This document shows positions 1 to 12,555 of a DNA stretch of 64,000 nt, piece after piece. The number at the start of each line of letters is the position of its first letter. Within the stretch, counting starts at the first letter, position 1. A model generated the notes under the pieces. That model made no database searches and was not told where the DNA came from. It saw only the letters and a program-made list of their open reading frames with translations. The DNA lies in the NCBI GenBank assembly GCA_002694985.1, contig NZNS01000006.1, forward strand, positions 326,605 through 390,604, given 5' to 3'. Both the position numbers and the translations under genes were made by a program. Origin of the DNA: Parvibaculum sp. (GTDB taxonomy: Bacteria; Pseudomonadota; Alphaproteobacteria; Parvibaculales; Parvibaculaceae).

Positions 1-328
1 CACGCAAATGCCCTTCAGCGAAGAAGGCGGCGAGAGTTCCGGCGCTTGCTGCTGAGTGGGGAAGGCCTTGTAATCCAGCGCGAGCGCCCCATATAGGTGA
101 TACCGAGGCTTTCCAGCGCGCAACGCGCAGCAGGCAAGCCGCCCGGCAATGCCGGGGCCCTCAATGAGGGCCGGAAATTCATTTCGGCAGCCGACCACGG
201 ATGTAATGGCGGCACAGCCGGAATGTTTGGGACAAGGCCGGGGAAGCCCGGCCTTTTTTCATTTGAGGCTCCCTGCGCGGGATTTGGCGTGCGGCGCCAT
301 CCATCCGTCGCCGAAAGGAGCCAGGCCC
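1..328. other. Non-coding lead-in before the first gene
   Basis: I see no convincing protein-coding frame in this stretch. The open frames have no family resemblance and no good ribosome site. It ends in a strong intrinsic terminator at 234-259, so a transcript from the left, either an upstream gene 3' end or a small RNA, probably stops here. I looked for tmRNA, SRP RNA, RNase P RNA and tRNA signatures and found none. Confidence 0.5.
234..259 (+). terminator. Intrinsic terminator
   Basis: AAGGCCGGG (234-242) pairs perfectly with CCCGGCCTT (247-255) around a four-base loop, and six T residues follow (254-259). It stands 70 bases before the next start codon and would terminate a rightward transcript whose gene is outside or unrecognised. 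Confidence 0.85.
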
Positions 329-589
329 ATGCCCGCAGCAAAGAAATCCCTCTTCAAGGAAACGCCGACGCAGGTTCGTGCCACCAAGGCCGACAAGACA
401 ACGGAGATCGCCATGCAGATCGCAGAGAAGGATGCGCGCGACCGCGCCGCCAAGACCGAAAAGCTGCGCGCGCTCCGGCTCGAGCGAGAGGCCGCGGAAG
501 CGGCCGAGGCGGAAGAGGCAGCGAAAGCAAAGCCCGCCGCAAAAAAGGCCCCCGCAAAGAAGAAAGCGCCGGTGAAGGAACCGGCGTAA
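329..589 (+). CDS. Small Lys/Ala-rich basic-tailed protein
   Basis: An 86-residue protein. Residues about 25-60 are a charged helix rich in Ala, Glu, Arg and Lys, probably a coiled coil. The last 25 residues alternate Ala, Lys and Pro (AAKKAPAKKKAP), like the tails of histone H1-like and nucleoid-associated proteins. AAGGAG (315-320) lies eight bases before the ATG, so I chose this start over the longer upstream frame. It has its own transcription unit after the terminator at 234-259 and converges on panD. Small proteins of this kind are, to my memory, widespread in alphaproteobacteria without a proven role. DNA binding by the tail is inference. Confidence 0.7.
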   Translation: MPAAKKSLFKETPTQVRATKADKTTEIAMQIAEKDARDRAAKTEKLRALRLEREAAEAAEAEEAAKAKPAAKKAPAKKKAPVKEPA

Positions 590-635
590 ACCCTCCTCGC
601 CGACCAGCACCTGACCTGTTCCGGAACGCCGCCCC

Positions 636-998
636 TCAGACGGGATCAAGCTCGAGGATACGGTTGTTCTCGCCGATCTGAAGCACGGTCGGTTCCCAGC
701 GGCGCGCTTCCTCTTCAGACATTTGCGCATAGGCAACGACGATAACGAGATCGCCGACATTCGCCTTGTGCGCTGCTGCGCCATTGATACCGATCATGCC
801 GGAGCCTGCCGGTGCCTCGATCGCGTAAGTGGTGAGACGCTCACCATTGGTGATGTTGAGCACATCCACCTGCTCGTTCGGCAGGATGCCACTCGCAACG
901 AGAAGATCCCGGTCGATAGAGATCGAACCGACATAATCGAGATCGCATTGCGTAACCGTGGCGCGATGCAGCTTTGCCTTGAGCATGGTGATGTTCAT
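636..998 (-). CDS. panD: Aspartate 1-decarboxylase
   Basis: Pyruvoyl-dependent decarboxylase that makes beta-alanine from aspartate for pantothenate and CoA synthesis in the cytoplasm. The 120-residue proenzyme has the family layout. Gly24-Ser25 in YVGSISID is the self-cleavage site that generates the pyruvoyl group, and the substrate-binding TNGER and the GAAAH segment follow. The first Met gives the same numbering as the E. coli enzyme (MIRTMLQGKLHR against [12 protein letters not shown]), which supports this start. It lies 48 bases downstream of rpoD on the same strand and could be read through from it. No other pantothenate gene is nearby. Confidence 0.95.
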   Translation of the reverse strand: MNITMLKAKLHRATVTQCDLDYVGSISIDRDLLVASGILPNEQVDVLNITNGERLTTYAIEAPAGSGMIGINGAAAHKANVGDLVIVVAYAQMSEEEARRWEPTVLQIGENNRILELDPV

Positions 999-1046
999 TG
1001 GCCATTTCCCCGAAATACAGGAACAAAATCGCAGAAATACTCGCGA

Positions 1047-3023
<1,977 letters not shown>

Positions 3024-3344
3024 TCACACTTTCTCCGCCAATCGATGGACCCGCCGGCGCTCCGTGAGAGCCATGCCGAAAGGGCCGATACCCAGACAAC
3101 CAGATAGGTCACGCAGTCGGAAGAACCAGAGCGGCACATTGTCCAGAGGTATAAAGAACAAAGGGGCGGAAGCGCCGATGCCGGCCGCCCGCCTTTCCTC
3201 GCCCATCCTTTATCGTCTGGATGCTCCGGCCGTCCCCTGCCCCGGCTTATCGCCAGGACCGATCCGGAGTAATGCTGCCCTCAAGTCCCGCTGGTTGACC
3301 GATCCCCGTTCGAACCCGGCCGGAAATTCCGTACCGGTATCCTG
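3024..3344. other. Intergenic region between rpoD and the dnaG fragment
   Basis: About 320 bases without a supported gene. It should hold the rpoD promoter (minus strand), but I cannot single out a convincing -35/-10 pair. A GTTCGAAC run near 3308-3316 resembles a tRNA T-loop, but its flanks do not pair, so I do not call a tRNA. Confidence 0.5.
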
Positions 3345-3788
3345 TCACACCCCGTCCGCTGCATCCGAGCGCTCTAGCTGCTCCTGGATGGCCCGGAACC
3401 GGGCATAATTCTCTTCCGTCATCTCGTCTGCGAGCGCGCGTTCGGCGGCTTTCAATTCCGCCTCCAGCACGTTCGCCCGCCTGTGCCGAGCCAGCGTGTG
3501 CAGGAAACCTGCCTCCGCCTCGTCGGGCGCTGCATCTGGCCAGGCAAAAGGATCGCTCCTGAAAGCCGGACCGGCCTCCAGACGCCGGGCGATTTCCGCC
3601 AAATCCCTGCTCAGCAAGTGGCCCTTGAGCGCTTCCCTTTCAAGAGGCGCATGGAGGGCAGCTATATCTATGATTTCATTGCGTAATCTGTCAAGCGCCG
3701 GGGTTCGCAGCTCGATTCGCGAGATATCCTCTGCGTAATTCTCCAAGAGTTCCGGGTGGTTAAGCAGCGTGAGGAGCAAAAGCTCCAA
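3345..3788 (-). pseudogene. Displaced native DnaG C-terminal (helicase-binding) domain
   Basis: 147 codons encoding a near-complete primase C-terminal domain of the P16 type, which binds the replicative helicase DnaB. It opens with ELLLLTLLNHPELLENYAED and ends with the long helical hairpin typical of alphaproteobacterial DnaG. It starts eleven bases after the stop of the upstream full-length dnaG, in a different frame, behind an in-frame TAG at 3804-3806. The only near start is TTG (3786-3788) with no proper ribosome site. Codon use is GC-rich like the host genes, unlike the 3' half of the intact dnaG. I read it as the host's own dnaG 3' end, left behind when a foreign 3' half was installed. 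It has no internal stop, so a free helicase-binding peptide is possible. More likely it is an untranslated remnant, hence the pseudogene type. Confidence 0.75.
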
Positions 3789-3799
3789 GAAATTTTCTT

Positions 3800-4740
3800 T
3801 TAGCTACCGATAGCAAAACGCTGAGGTTCGTCACCTAAACTCATCTCTCTTTTTGCTCGATATTCCGCCGCAATCTTACTGAATTCGCTGTCGTCTCCAG
3901 CCAATGGGCTCCGCAAGAGTTCCTTTCTCAACCAAATCACTCGATCAAAATACTCTCGGAGACCATGTTCTTCTTCCGTGAGGACTAGTGCATCACGATT
4001 AACCTCAGCGTACTGCCCGCGCGCCACAAAAAGCGCCAAGGTTGCAAGAAATTTCGACTCAATCTCTTCCGTATCATTTAGCGATCGTCCCAAACGATAT
4101 GCCGTGCTCTCACGTATCTGCTCTAAACGCCCGTCCAGTCCTCTGCCAGCCAGGCTCGCGATCATTTCGTCACGATCCATATTTTCCTTTTGCCCACAAA
4201 GCTGGATCAACTCCGTCAGAATGTTCGCATTTTGACGGTCCAAAAGCTCCAAACAATTGAGCGGGTCAAAATAAGTAATTAAAAGGCTCGTCTCACACAA
4301 AAGATAAGCAAGGAGCTCAATCTCCAACCGGGATTCCAGCAGTGCATATCTCCTAGAACCAACAGATGATGGTGTAATCAACCCAGGTTTTGAGGATTCA
4401 TTCCGCTTGCTGAATTTTCGCCACCCAAAAACATCTGCAAATCGATTCCAAAGCCAGTCTTTGAGAGTCCGCTTGTAATGCCGCCGCACCAGCTCATTTT
4501 GAATTTCCATGAGCCACACTTCAAACTTTTGCTCCACACGGGCCCGATCATCGGGACCTTCCAACCGCTCGCCAAAAAGCAAGTAGGAGAAAGCCATTTC
4601 AGGAAATGACCGTGCGTTGGCAATCACCGATTTAAAAGCAGAAACACCTTTTTCGCGAACCATATCGTCTGGATCTGCTCCATCTGGGAGCATCGCAAAC
4701 CGAAAACTGTGCCCCGCTTTTAATAGGGGCTTAATCCTAT
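3800..4740 (-). other. Foreign-composition tract forming the 3' half of dnaG
   Basis: On the minus strand, codons up to about 4741 are GC-ending like the neighbours (CGC GCC ATG GAT). From AGG ATT AAG at 4738 onward they are mixed and AT-ending, through to the TAA at 3800-3802. Immediately beyond the stop, host-like codon use resumes in the displaced domain. The tract codes for residues about 325-637. The left edge falls in a conserved catalytic core, as expected for homologous crossover. The right edge falls at the stop codon, as expected for a replacement or an integration that restores the gene's end. Confidence 0.75.
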
Positions 4741-5713
4741 CCATGGCGCGAAACGCTGCTCGCAGTCCCGCCTTGTCGCCGTCGAAACAGAGAATGGGCT
4801 CGGGCGCCATGCGCCAGAGAAGCTGGATCTGGTCTTCGGTGAGTGCTGTGCCGAGCGGCGCCACAGCATTATGTATGCCGCCCTGCGCAAGCCCGACCAC
4901 ATCCATGTAGCCTTCGACCGCAATCACGGTGCCATCGTCATGCGCGGGCGTGCGCGCACGGGCCAGGTTGTAGAGGACGCGCCCCTTGTGAAAGAGCGGC
5001 GTCTCGGGCGAGTTCAGATATTTCGCCTTGGCGTCCGCCGAAAGCGCGCGCCCCCCGAAAGCGATAACGCGACCGCGCGCATCCGAGATCGGAAACATCA
5101 CGCGATTGCGGAAACGGTCGTAAGGCTCGGCGATATCCGGCCCGGCAATGACGAGCCCGGCTTCGGCCATCTGGTCGAGCGTGACATTCTTCGACTTCAG
5201 ATATTTCAGCAGCGCCGTGCGATCGCGCCGATCATCGCCCGGCGCATAGCCGATGCCGAAATCGTCGATGGTCTTGCCGCGCAGCCCGCGCCGCTCCAGA
5301 TAGGCCCGCGCTTCCGCCCCCACCCCTTCCGTCAGCTTCTGGCGGAAGAACTGCGCCGCCATTTCCATCACATCGATGAGGGTGGCGGCTTCCTTGTCGC
5401 GCTGGGCGGATTGCGCGTCCCGCTCCGGCATTTCCATGCCGGCCTCCGCCGCAAGCCGTTCCACCGCCTCGATGAAGGAGAGATTCTCGGTCTTTTCGAG
5501 GAATTTGATGACGTCGCCATGCTCGCCCGACGAGAAGCAATGATAGAACTGCTTGTCGTCATTGACGGTGAAGCTCGGGCTTTTTTCGTTGGAGAAAGGC
5601 GAAAGCCCGACAAACTCACGTCCCCGCCGCGTCAGCTTCACCTTGCGGCCAACGACTTCGGAGACGCGGATGCGTCCCTTCAATTCGTCAAGAAAGCCCT
5701 TTGGGAAGCTCAT
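3800..5713 (-). CDS. dnaG: DNA primase, chimeric gene
   Basis: Makes RNA primers for chromosome replication. 637 residues. The N-terminal domain (1-100) aligns with the CHC2 zinc domain, but only one of four ligands remains: Ser38, Ser41 and Ser62 replace Cys, His and Cys, and Cys59 is kept. I believe this loss is common in alphaproteobacterial primases. The TOPRIM core has EGYMD (267-271) and DGD (311-313). The C-terminal helicase-binding domain runs from about 460. From about codon 325 (position 4740) onward the codons become AT-rich (TTA, AAA, TTT, ATT), and the encoded domain differs clearly from the second, host-like C-terminal domain just downstream. The gene is intact and presumably functional, but its 3' half looks acquired. 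Confidence 0.95.
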   Translation of the reverse strand: MSFPKGFLDELKGRIRVSEVVGRKVKLTRRGREFVGLSPFSNEKSPSFTVNDDKQFYHCFSSGEHGDVIKFLEKTENLSFIEAVERLAAEAGMEMPERDAQSAQRDKEAATLIDVMEMAAQFFRQKLTEGVGAEARAYLERRGLRGKTIDDFGIGYAPGDDRRDRTALLKYLKSKNVTLDQMAEAGLVIAGPDIAEPYDRFRNRVMFPISDARGRVIAFGGRALSADAKAKYLNSPETPLFHKGRVLYNLARARTPAHDDGTVIAVEGYMDVVGLAQGGIHNAVAPLGTALTEDQIQLLWRMAPEPILCFDGDKAGLRAAFRAMDRIKPLLKAGHSFRFAMLPDGADPDDMVREKGVSAFKSVIANARSFPEMAFSYLLFGERLEGPDDRARVEQKFEVWLMEIQNELVRRHYKRTLKDWLWNRFADVFGWRKFSKRNESSKPGLITPSSVGSRRYALLESRLEIELLAYLLCETSLLITYFDPLNCLELLDRQNANILTELIQLCGQKENMDRDEMIASLAGRGLDGRLEQIRESTAYRLGRSLNDTEEIESKFLATLALFVARGQYAEVNRDALVLTEEEHGLREYFDRVIWLRKELLRSPLAGDDSEFSKIAAEYRAKREMSLGDEPQRFAIGS

Positions 5714-5792
5714 TACATTTCATCCAACAAAAAACAGCGCTCGTTCCACTCGCAAGACGCGAGCAGAATGGACGCCGGTTTGAAGCTCTAAA

Positions 5793-5821
5793 ATCCTAGG
5801 GTTCTTGCAGTTTTTGAGCAA
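5793..5821 (-). promoter_or_regulatory. Candidate dnaG promoter
   Basis: On the minus strand TTGCTC (5821-5816), 17 bases, then TAGGAT (5798-5793). The -10 matches consensus at four of six positions and the -35 is weak. The spacing is ideal and the site is about 80 bases before the dnaG ATG. Confidence 0.3.
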
Positions 5822-5890
5822 TGTATTCATTGCCTGCTGCGTTACTCAGAGGCGCACGGCGTACGCTCGCAACACCCTTGTGCCCTCTCT

Positions 5891-5940
5891 TGTGGATAAA
5901 TTTTACTCGGTGGCGCGCCGATTCGCACCCCTTATCCACA
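5891..5940. promoter_or_regulatory. Pair of inverted perfect DnaA boxes
   Basis: TGTGGATAA (5891-5899) and TTATCCACA (5932-5940) are both exact matches to the consensus DnaA box, in opposite orientation and 32 bases apart. They lie between dnaG and yqeY, on the promoter side of both genes' intergenic region. DnaA could act here as a transcription factor for dnaG. With only two boxes and no AT-rich unwinding element visible beside them, this is not an origin on its own. Confidence 0.65.
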
Positions 5941-5975
5941 GGTGGCTGCCCAGAAGAGCAGATCGACAATTTCTT

Positions 5976-6440
5976 CTAGGCGAGCTTCTCTTTCACGATG
6001 GCGCCCGCCTTGGCGAAATCCATCTCTCCGGCATGGCGTTTTTTGAGTTCGCCCATGACCCGGCCCATATCCTTGATGCTGGACGCGCCGGTCTCCGAGA
6101 TCACGGCTTCGACGGCCGCCGCCGTCTCCTCGTCGGAGAGCTGCTTGGGCATGAAGCTCTCGATGATCTCGATTTCTTCCTTTTCCTGCTGGGCAAGCTC
6201 CATGCGCCCGGCGGACTCGTAAATGCCGACCGACTCGCGCCGCTGCTTCACCATCTTGGAGAGAACTTCGAGGATTTCGGCATCGCTCACGCCCGCATCC
6301 CGACCATCGGTGCGGCCCGCAATGTCGCGATCCTTGAGCGCCGCCTGAATGAGGCGGAGCGTCGCCATCCGGCGCTTGTCCTGCGCCTTGGTGGCGTCGA
6401 TGAGGCCTTGCTTGATGAGGTCCCGCAGGTTTTGGCTCAT
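5976..6440 (-). CDS. GatB/YqeY domain protein
   Basis: 154-residue helical protein of the YqeY family, related to the tRNA-binding tail of the amidotransferase subunit GatB. The hallmark segments are RDLIKQGLIDATKAQDKRRM near the start, YESAGRMELAQQEKEEIEII in the middle and FMPKQLSDEE after it. GGAGG (6451-6447) is immediately next to an upstream ATG (6446) but six bases from the ATG at 6440, so I chose 6440. Its role is not settled; a tRNA-related function is usually assumed. It is divergent from carA and lies upstream of dnaG in the order common to the class. Confidence 0.9.
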   Translation of the reverse strand: MSQNLRDLIKQGLIDATKAQDKRRMATLRLIQAALKDRDIAGRTDGRDAGVSDAEILEVLSKMVKQRRESVGIYESAGRMELAQQEKEEIEIIESFMPKQLSDEETAAAVEAVISETGASSIKDMGRVMGELKKRHAGEMDFAKAGAIVKEKLA

Positions 6441-6804
6441 GGCCATCCTCCAATGAAAAGGGAGCGCAGCAGCATGCCGCTCACGCGCCCCCGGAATCGG
6501 CGCACACGCTAAACCAAAGCCCCGGCGCGTGCAATCGGAGACCGCACTGCAACACGCCAGACAAGCCATTGAAATCATTGAATTTTTAAGAAAGCCCAGA
6601 TGCTTGACGGAAAACGGGCGATCCCTTAGTGTCCGGCAAATTCACCGGGAAACCGAGTCTGTCCGGGCGGAAGCGCCAAAAGCTTCGCGCCCGTTCTTTG
6701 CAGACGAGTTCCTCCCCTGGAGTTGCCTGAATGAAGGTGTCGACGAAAGCCGCCACGGAACGGCGCGTGTCCAAGGTCACGCAAGGTTCCGGGGAGGAGT
6801 CGGC
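6441..6804. other. Divergent intergenic region, yqeY / carA
   Basis: About 360 bases holding the start signals of two divergent units. The only element I can support is the candidate carA promoter at 6604-6632. I see no riboswitch or leader peptide with confidence. Confidence 0.5.
6604..6632 (+). promoter_or_regulatory. Candidate carA promoter
   Basis: CTTGACG begins at 6603, giving a -35 of TTGACG (five of six). After 17 bases comes TAGTGT (6627-6632), a weak -10. CTTGAC is the favoured alphaproteobacterial -35. The leader would be about 165 bases long. Confidence 0.35.
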
Positions 6805-8028
6805 ATGAGCGCATCTTCGTCCGATACTGCCAGCCCGAGCCCGCAAACGAGAGCCACGCCCATGACCGCCCCGACCGAGAAGCCGACTGCCCTCCTTGTC
6901 CTGAAGGATGGCACGGTCCTTCCCGGACGCGGCGTTGGCGCAGTGGGCGAAGCGGTGGGCGAGGTCTGCTTCAACACGGCGATTACGGGCTATCAGGAAA
7001 TCCTGACCGACCCCTCCTATGCCGGCCAGATCATCACCTTCACCTTCCCGCATATTGGCAATGTGGGCGCGAATGACGAGGACATCGAAACCTCGAACCT
7101 CGCCTCCCTTTCCGGCGTCCGCGGCATGGTCATCCGGGCCGACATCACCGACCCGTCGAACTATCGCGCGGCGCAGCATCTGGATGGATGGCTGAAAACG
7201 CGCGGCATCATCGGCCTGTCGGGGCTCGACACGCGCGCGCTGACGCGCCGCATCCGCGAGAAGGGCTCGGTCGACGGGCTCATCGCGCACGACCCCTCCG
7301 GCAATTTCGACATTCCCGCCCTTCTTGAGAAGGCGCGCGCCTGGCCGGGCATGGTCGGCCTCGACCTCGTGAAGGACGTGACCTGCGGCCAGAGCTACAC
7401 CTGGAAGGAAGCGCGCTGGAAATGGGGCTGCGGCTATGAGCCGGGCCATGAGTTGAAGCACCGCGTGGTCGCCATCGACTACGGCATCAAGCGCAACATC
7501 TTGCGCTGCCTGACGAGTGCGGGCTGCGAGGTAACGGTCGTTCCCGCCGAGACCAAGGCGGAAGATATTCTCGCGATGAACCCGGACGGCGTCTTCCTGT
7601 CGAACGGACCAGGCGACCCGGCCGCGACCGGCGAATATGCCGTGCCGGAAATCAGAAAGCTCGTCGATAGCGGCAAGCCCGTCTTCGGCATCTGCCTCGG
7701 CCACCAGATGCTGGCGCTCGCGCTCGGCGCGAAGACGGAGAAGATGCATCAGGGCCATCACGGCGCGAACCACCCCGTGAAGGACCACACCACCGGCAAG
7801 GTCGAGATCACCTCGATGAACCACGGCTTCGCCGTCTCGCGCGAAAGCCTCGGGCCCGATCTCGAAGAGACGCATATCTCGCTTTTCGACAATTCGAATT
7901 GCGGCATCCGCCTCAAGGATCGTCCCGTCTTCTCGGTGCAGTATCACCCCGAGGCCTCTCCGGGCCCGATGGATTCACACTACCTCTTCGAACGCTTCGT
8001 GAAGCTGATCGAGGAGGCACGCGGTTAA
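6805..8028 (+). CDS. carA: Carbamoyl-phosphate synthase small subunit
   Basis: Glutaminase subunit that hydrolyses glutamine and passes ammonia to CarB to make carbamoyl phosphate for arginine and pyrimidine synthesis. 407 residues. The N-terminal CPSase_sm domain has GEVCFNTAITGYQEILTDPS. The C-terminal class I amidotransferase domain has the nucleophile loop GICLGHQM and the catalytic His/Glu in QYHPEASPGP. I set the start at 6805 because GGGGAGGAG (6791-6799) lies five bases before it. The next in-frame ATG (6862) is possible, since the first 19 residues are low complexity. carB follows after three bases, so the two are co-translated. Confidence 0.96.
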   Translation: MSASSSDTASPSPQTRATPMTAPTEKPTALLVLKDGTVLPGRGVGAVGEAVGEVCFNTAITGYQEILTDPSYAGQIITFTFPHIGNVGANDEDIETSNLASLSGVRGMVIRADITDPSNYRAAQHLDGWLKTRGIIGLSGLDTRALTRRIREKGSVDGLIAHDPSGNFDIPALLEKARAWPGMVGLDLVKDVTCGQSYTWKEARWKWGCGYEPGHELKHRVVAIDYGIKRNILRCLTSAGCEVTVVPAETKAEDILAMNPDGVFLSNGPGDPAATGEYAVPEIRKLVDSGKPVFGICLGHQMLALALGAKTEKMHQGHHGANHPVKDHTTGKVEITSMNHGFAVSRESLGPDLEETHISLFDNSNCGIRLKDRPVFSVQYHPEASPGPMDSHYLFERFVKLIEEARG

Positions 8029-8031
8029 GTC

Positions 8032-11268
<3,237 letters not shown>

Positions 11269-11354
11269 CCAGCAACGCCTTCCACGAGCGGGGCGAACGG
11301 CACAAATCGCATTTGACGTACGCCAAGCCCCTGACCCACAATCGGGGTCAACGT

Positions 11355-11395
11355 CCCGCCTGTCACGGCTCCCGGAGGGAGCCCGGCGGGATTTT
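11355..11395 (+). terminator. Two-part hairpin with T run after carB
   Basis: The inner stem GGCTCCC/GGGAGCC (11367-11373 with 11377-11383) is stacked inside an outer stem CCCGCC/GGCGGG (11355-11360 with 11385-11390), followed by ATTTTC. A second small hairpin, TGACCC/GGGTCA, lies just before it (11332-11350). It is probably the carAB terminator, possibly leaky toward greA 75 bases on. Confidence 0.6.
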
Positions 11396-11469
11396 CATCA
11401 GGTACACCAGATAACCGCCCCGCCTCTTCGTTGCGGGGGCATCGCAGACAAGAAAGATCGTCGAGAGAA

Positions 11470-11943
11470 ATGGAAAAGATTCCAATGACTTCCGAGGGTT
11501 ACAAGGCCCTGGAAGAGGAGATCAGGTTTCTGAAGTCCGTGGAGCGGCCGCGCATCATCAAGGCGATCGCCGAAGCCCGCGCGCATGGCGATCTCAGTGA
11601 AAACGCCGAGTATCACGCCGCCAAGGAACAGCAGGGCCTTAACGAGAGCCGTGTGGCGGAGCTTGAAGACAAGATTTCCCGCGCCGATGTGATCGACGTG
11701 ACGAAACTTTCCGGCGACACGGTGATGTTCGGCGCGACCGTCGACCTCGTGGACGAGGATACCGAAGAAGAAGTGACCTACCAGATCGTCGGTGAAGTCG
11801 AAGCCGACGTTAAGAAGGGCCGCGTCTCCATCACTTCCCCCATCGCGCGTGCGCTGATCGGAAAATCCGTCGGCGACAGCGTCGAAGTCGTGACGCCGGG
11901 TGGTGGCAAGAGCTACGAAATCCTGAAAATCCGCTTCGGATAG
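11470..11943 (+). CDS. greA: Transcription elongation factor GreA
   Basis: 157-residue factor that stimulates RNA polymerase to cleave backtracked transcripts. The N-terminal coiled-coil hairpin carries the acidic tip ([14 protein letters not shown]). The C-terminal FKBP-like domain ends with [21 protein letters not shown]. The ATG at 11470 gives the canonical opening [17 protein letters not shown], so the longer upstream frame is rejected. It follows carB in the same direction but behind a likely terminator. Confidence 0.97.
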   Translation: MEKIPMTSEGYKALEEEIRFLKSVERPRIIKAIAEARAHGDLSENAEYHAAKEQQGLNESRVAELEDKISRADVIDVTKLSGDTVMFGATVDLVDEDTEEEVTYQIVGEVEADVKKGRVSITSPIARALIGKSVGDSVEVVTPGGGKSYEILKIRFG

Positions 11944-11950
11944 GCCTAGC

Positions 11951-12436
11951 CTATTCCTCTTCCAGCATTTCCACCGGCACACCCGGTTCGTGCTTCGAAC
12001 AGCGGATGGTGAGCGAGGTGCGCACGCTCGCAACATTGGGCGCGGGCGTGAGCTTCTCCGTCAGGAAACTCTGGAAGGTGGAGAGATCCGGCGCGACGCA
12101 CTTCAATATGAAGTCGATCTCGCCGTTCAGCATGTGGCATTCGCGCACAAGCGGCCAGGTCGCAACTTCCGCCTCGAAAGCCTTGAGGTCGGCTTCGGCC
12201 TGGCTGTGCAGTCCCACCATCGCGAAAACCGTCACCTCGAAACCGAGTGCGCGGCCATCGAGATCGGCGTGATACCCTTTGATGAAGCCCGCATTCTCCA
12301 GCGCCCGCACACGGCGCAGGCAGGGCGGCGCGGAGATGCCCGCCTTCGTGGCGAGATCGACATTGGTAATCCGTCCGTCGGCCTGCAGCTCGGCGAGGAT
12401 TCGCAAGTCGATATGGTCGAGCTTCGCCCGCTTCAT
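11951..12436 (-). CDS. Lrp/AsnC family transcriptional regulator
   Basis: 161-residue one-component regulator. The N-terminal helix-turn-helix (LDHIDLRILAELQADGRITN, then LATKAGISAPPCLRRV) is joined to a C-terminal RAM/ligand-binding domain (HMLNGEIDFILKCVAPD). AAGGAG (12447-12442) is five bases before the ATG at 12436, so the GTG two codons upstream is not used. Such proteins usually sense amino acids and bind as octamers. It is divergent from the ELM1-family gene across a 119-base region with inverted repeats, and its 3' end converges on greA with seven bases between. Which ligand it senses cannot be told. Confidence 0.9.
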   Translation of the reverse strand: MKRAKLDHIDLRILAELQADGRITNVDLATKAGISAPPCLRRVRALENAGFIKGYHADLDGRALGFEVTVFAMVGLHSQAEADLKAFEAEVATWPLVRECHMLNGEIDFILKCVAPDLSTFQSFLTEKLTPAPNVASVRTSLTIRCSKHEPGVPVEMLEEE

Positions 12437-12506
12437 GGGCACTCCTTGAACCGGCGCCCGCAGGGGCTTTCCGGCGTGACTTGTGGTTTGCGGCGCTTTA
12501 CTTACT

Positions 12507-12539
12507 CTGAATACCAGCCTGATTCAGTAATAAAATTAC
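12507..12539. promoter_or_regulatory. Inverted repeats in the Lrp / ELM1 divergent region
   Basis: CTGAAT (12507-12512) and ATTCAG (12522-12527) form a perfect repeat with a nine-base gap. Sharing its last base is GTAAT-AAA-ATTAC (12527-12539). The AT-rich symmetric second site has the look of an Lrp-family operator and sits 17 bases before the ELM1 start codon. Confidence 0.45.
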
Positions 12540-12555
12540 CCGACAGCGCACGAAT

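Noticed and set aside
3300..3330. tRNA-like GTTCGAAC motif
   Set aside because: The flanking bases do not form a T-stem on either strand and no acceptor or anticodon arms can be built.
3345..5713. A simple frameshift splitting one native dnaG
   Set aside because: The upstream frame already contains its own complete C-terminal domain, so joining the frames would give two such domains. The composition change also argues against a sequencing slip.
5891..5940. Chromosomal replication origin
   Set aside because: Only two DnaA boxes, no clear AT-rich unwinding element, and none of the usual alphaproteobacterial origin neighbours (hemE, parAB, gidAB, dnaA) are nearby.
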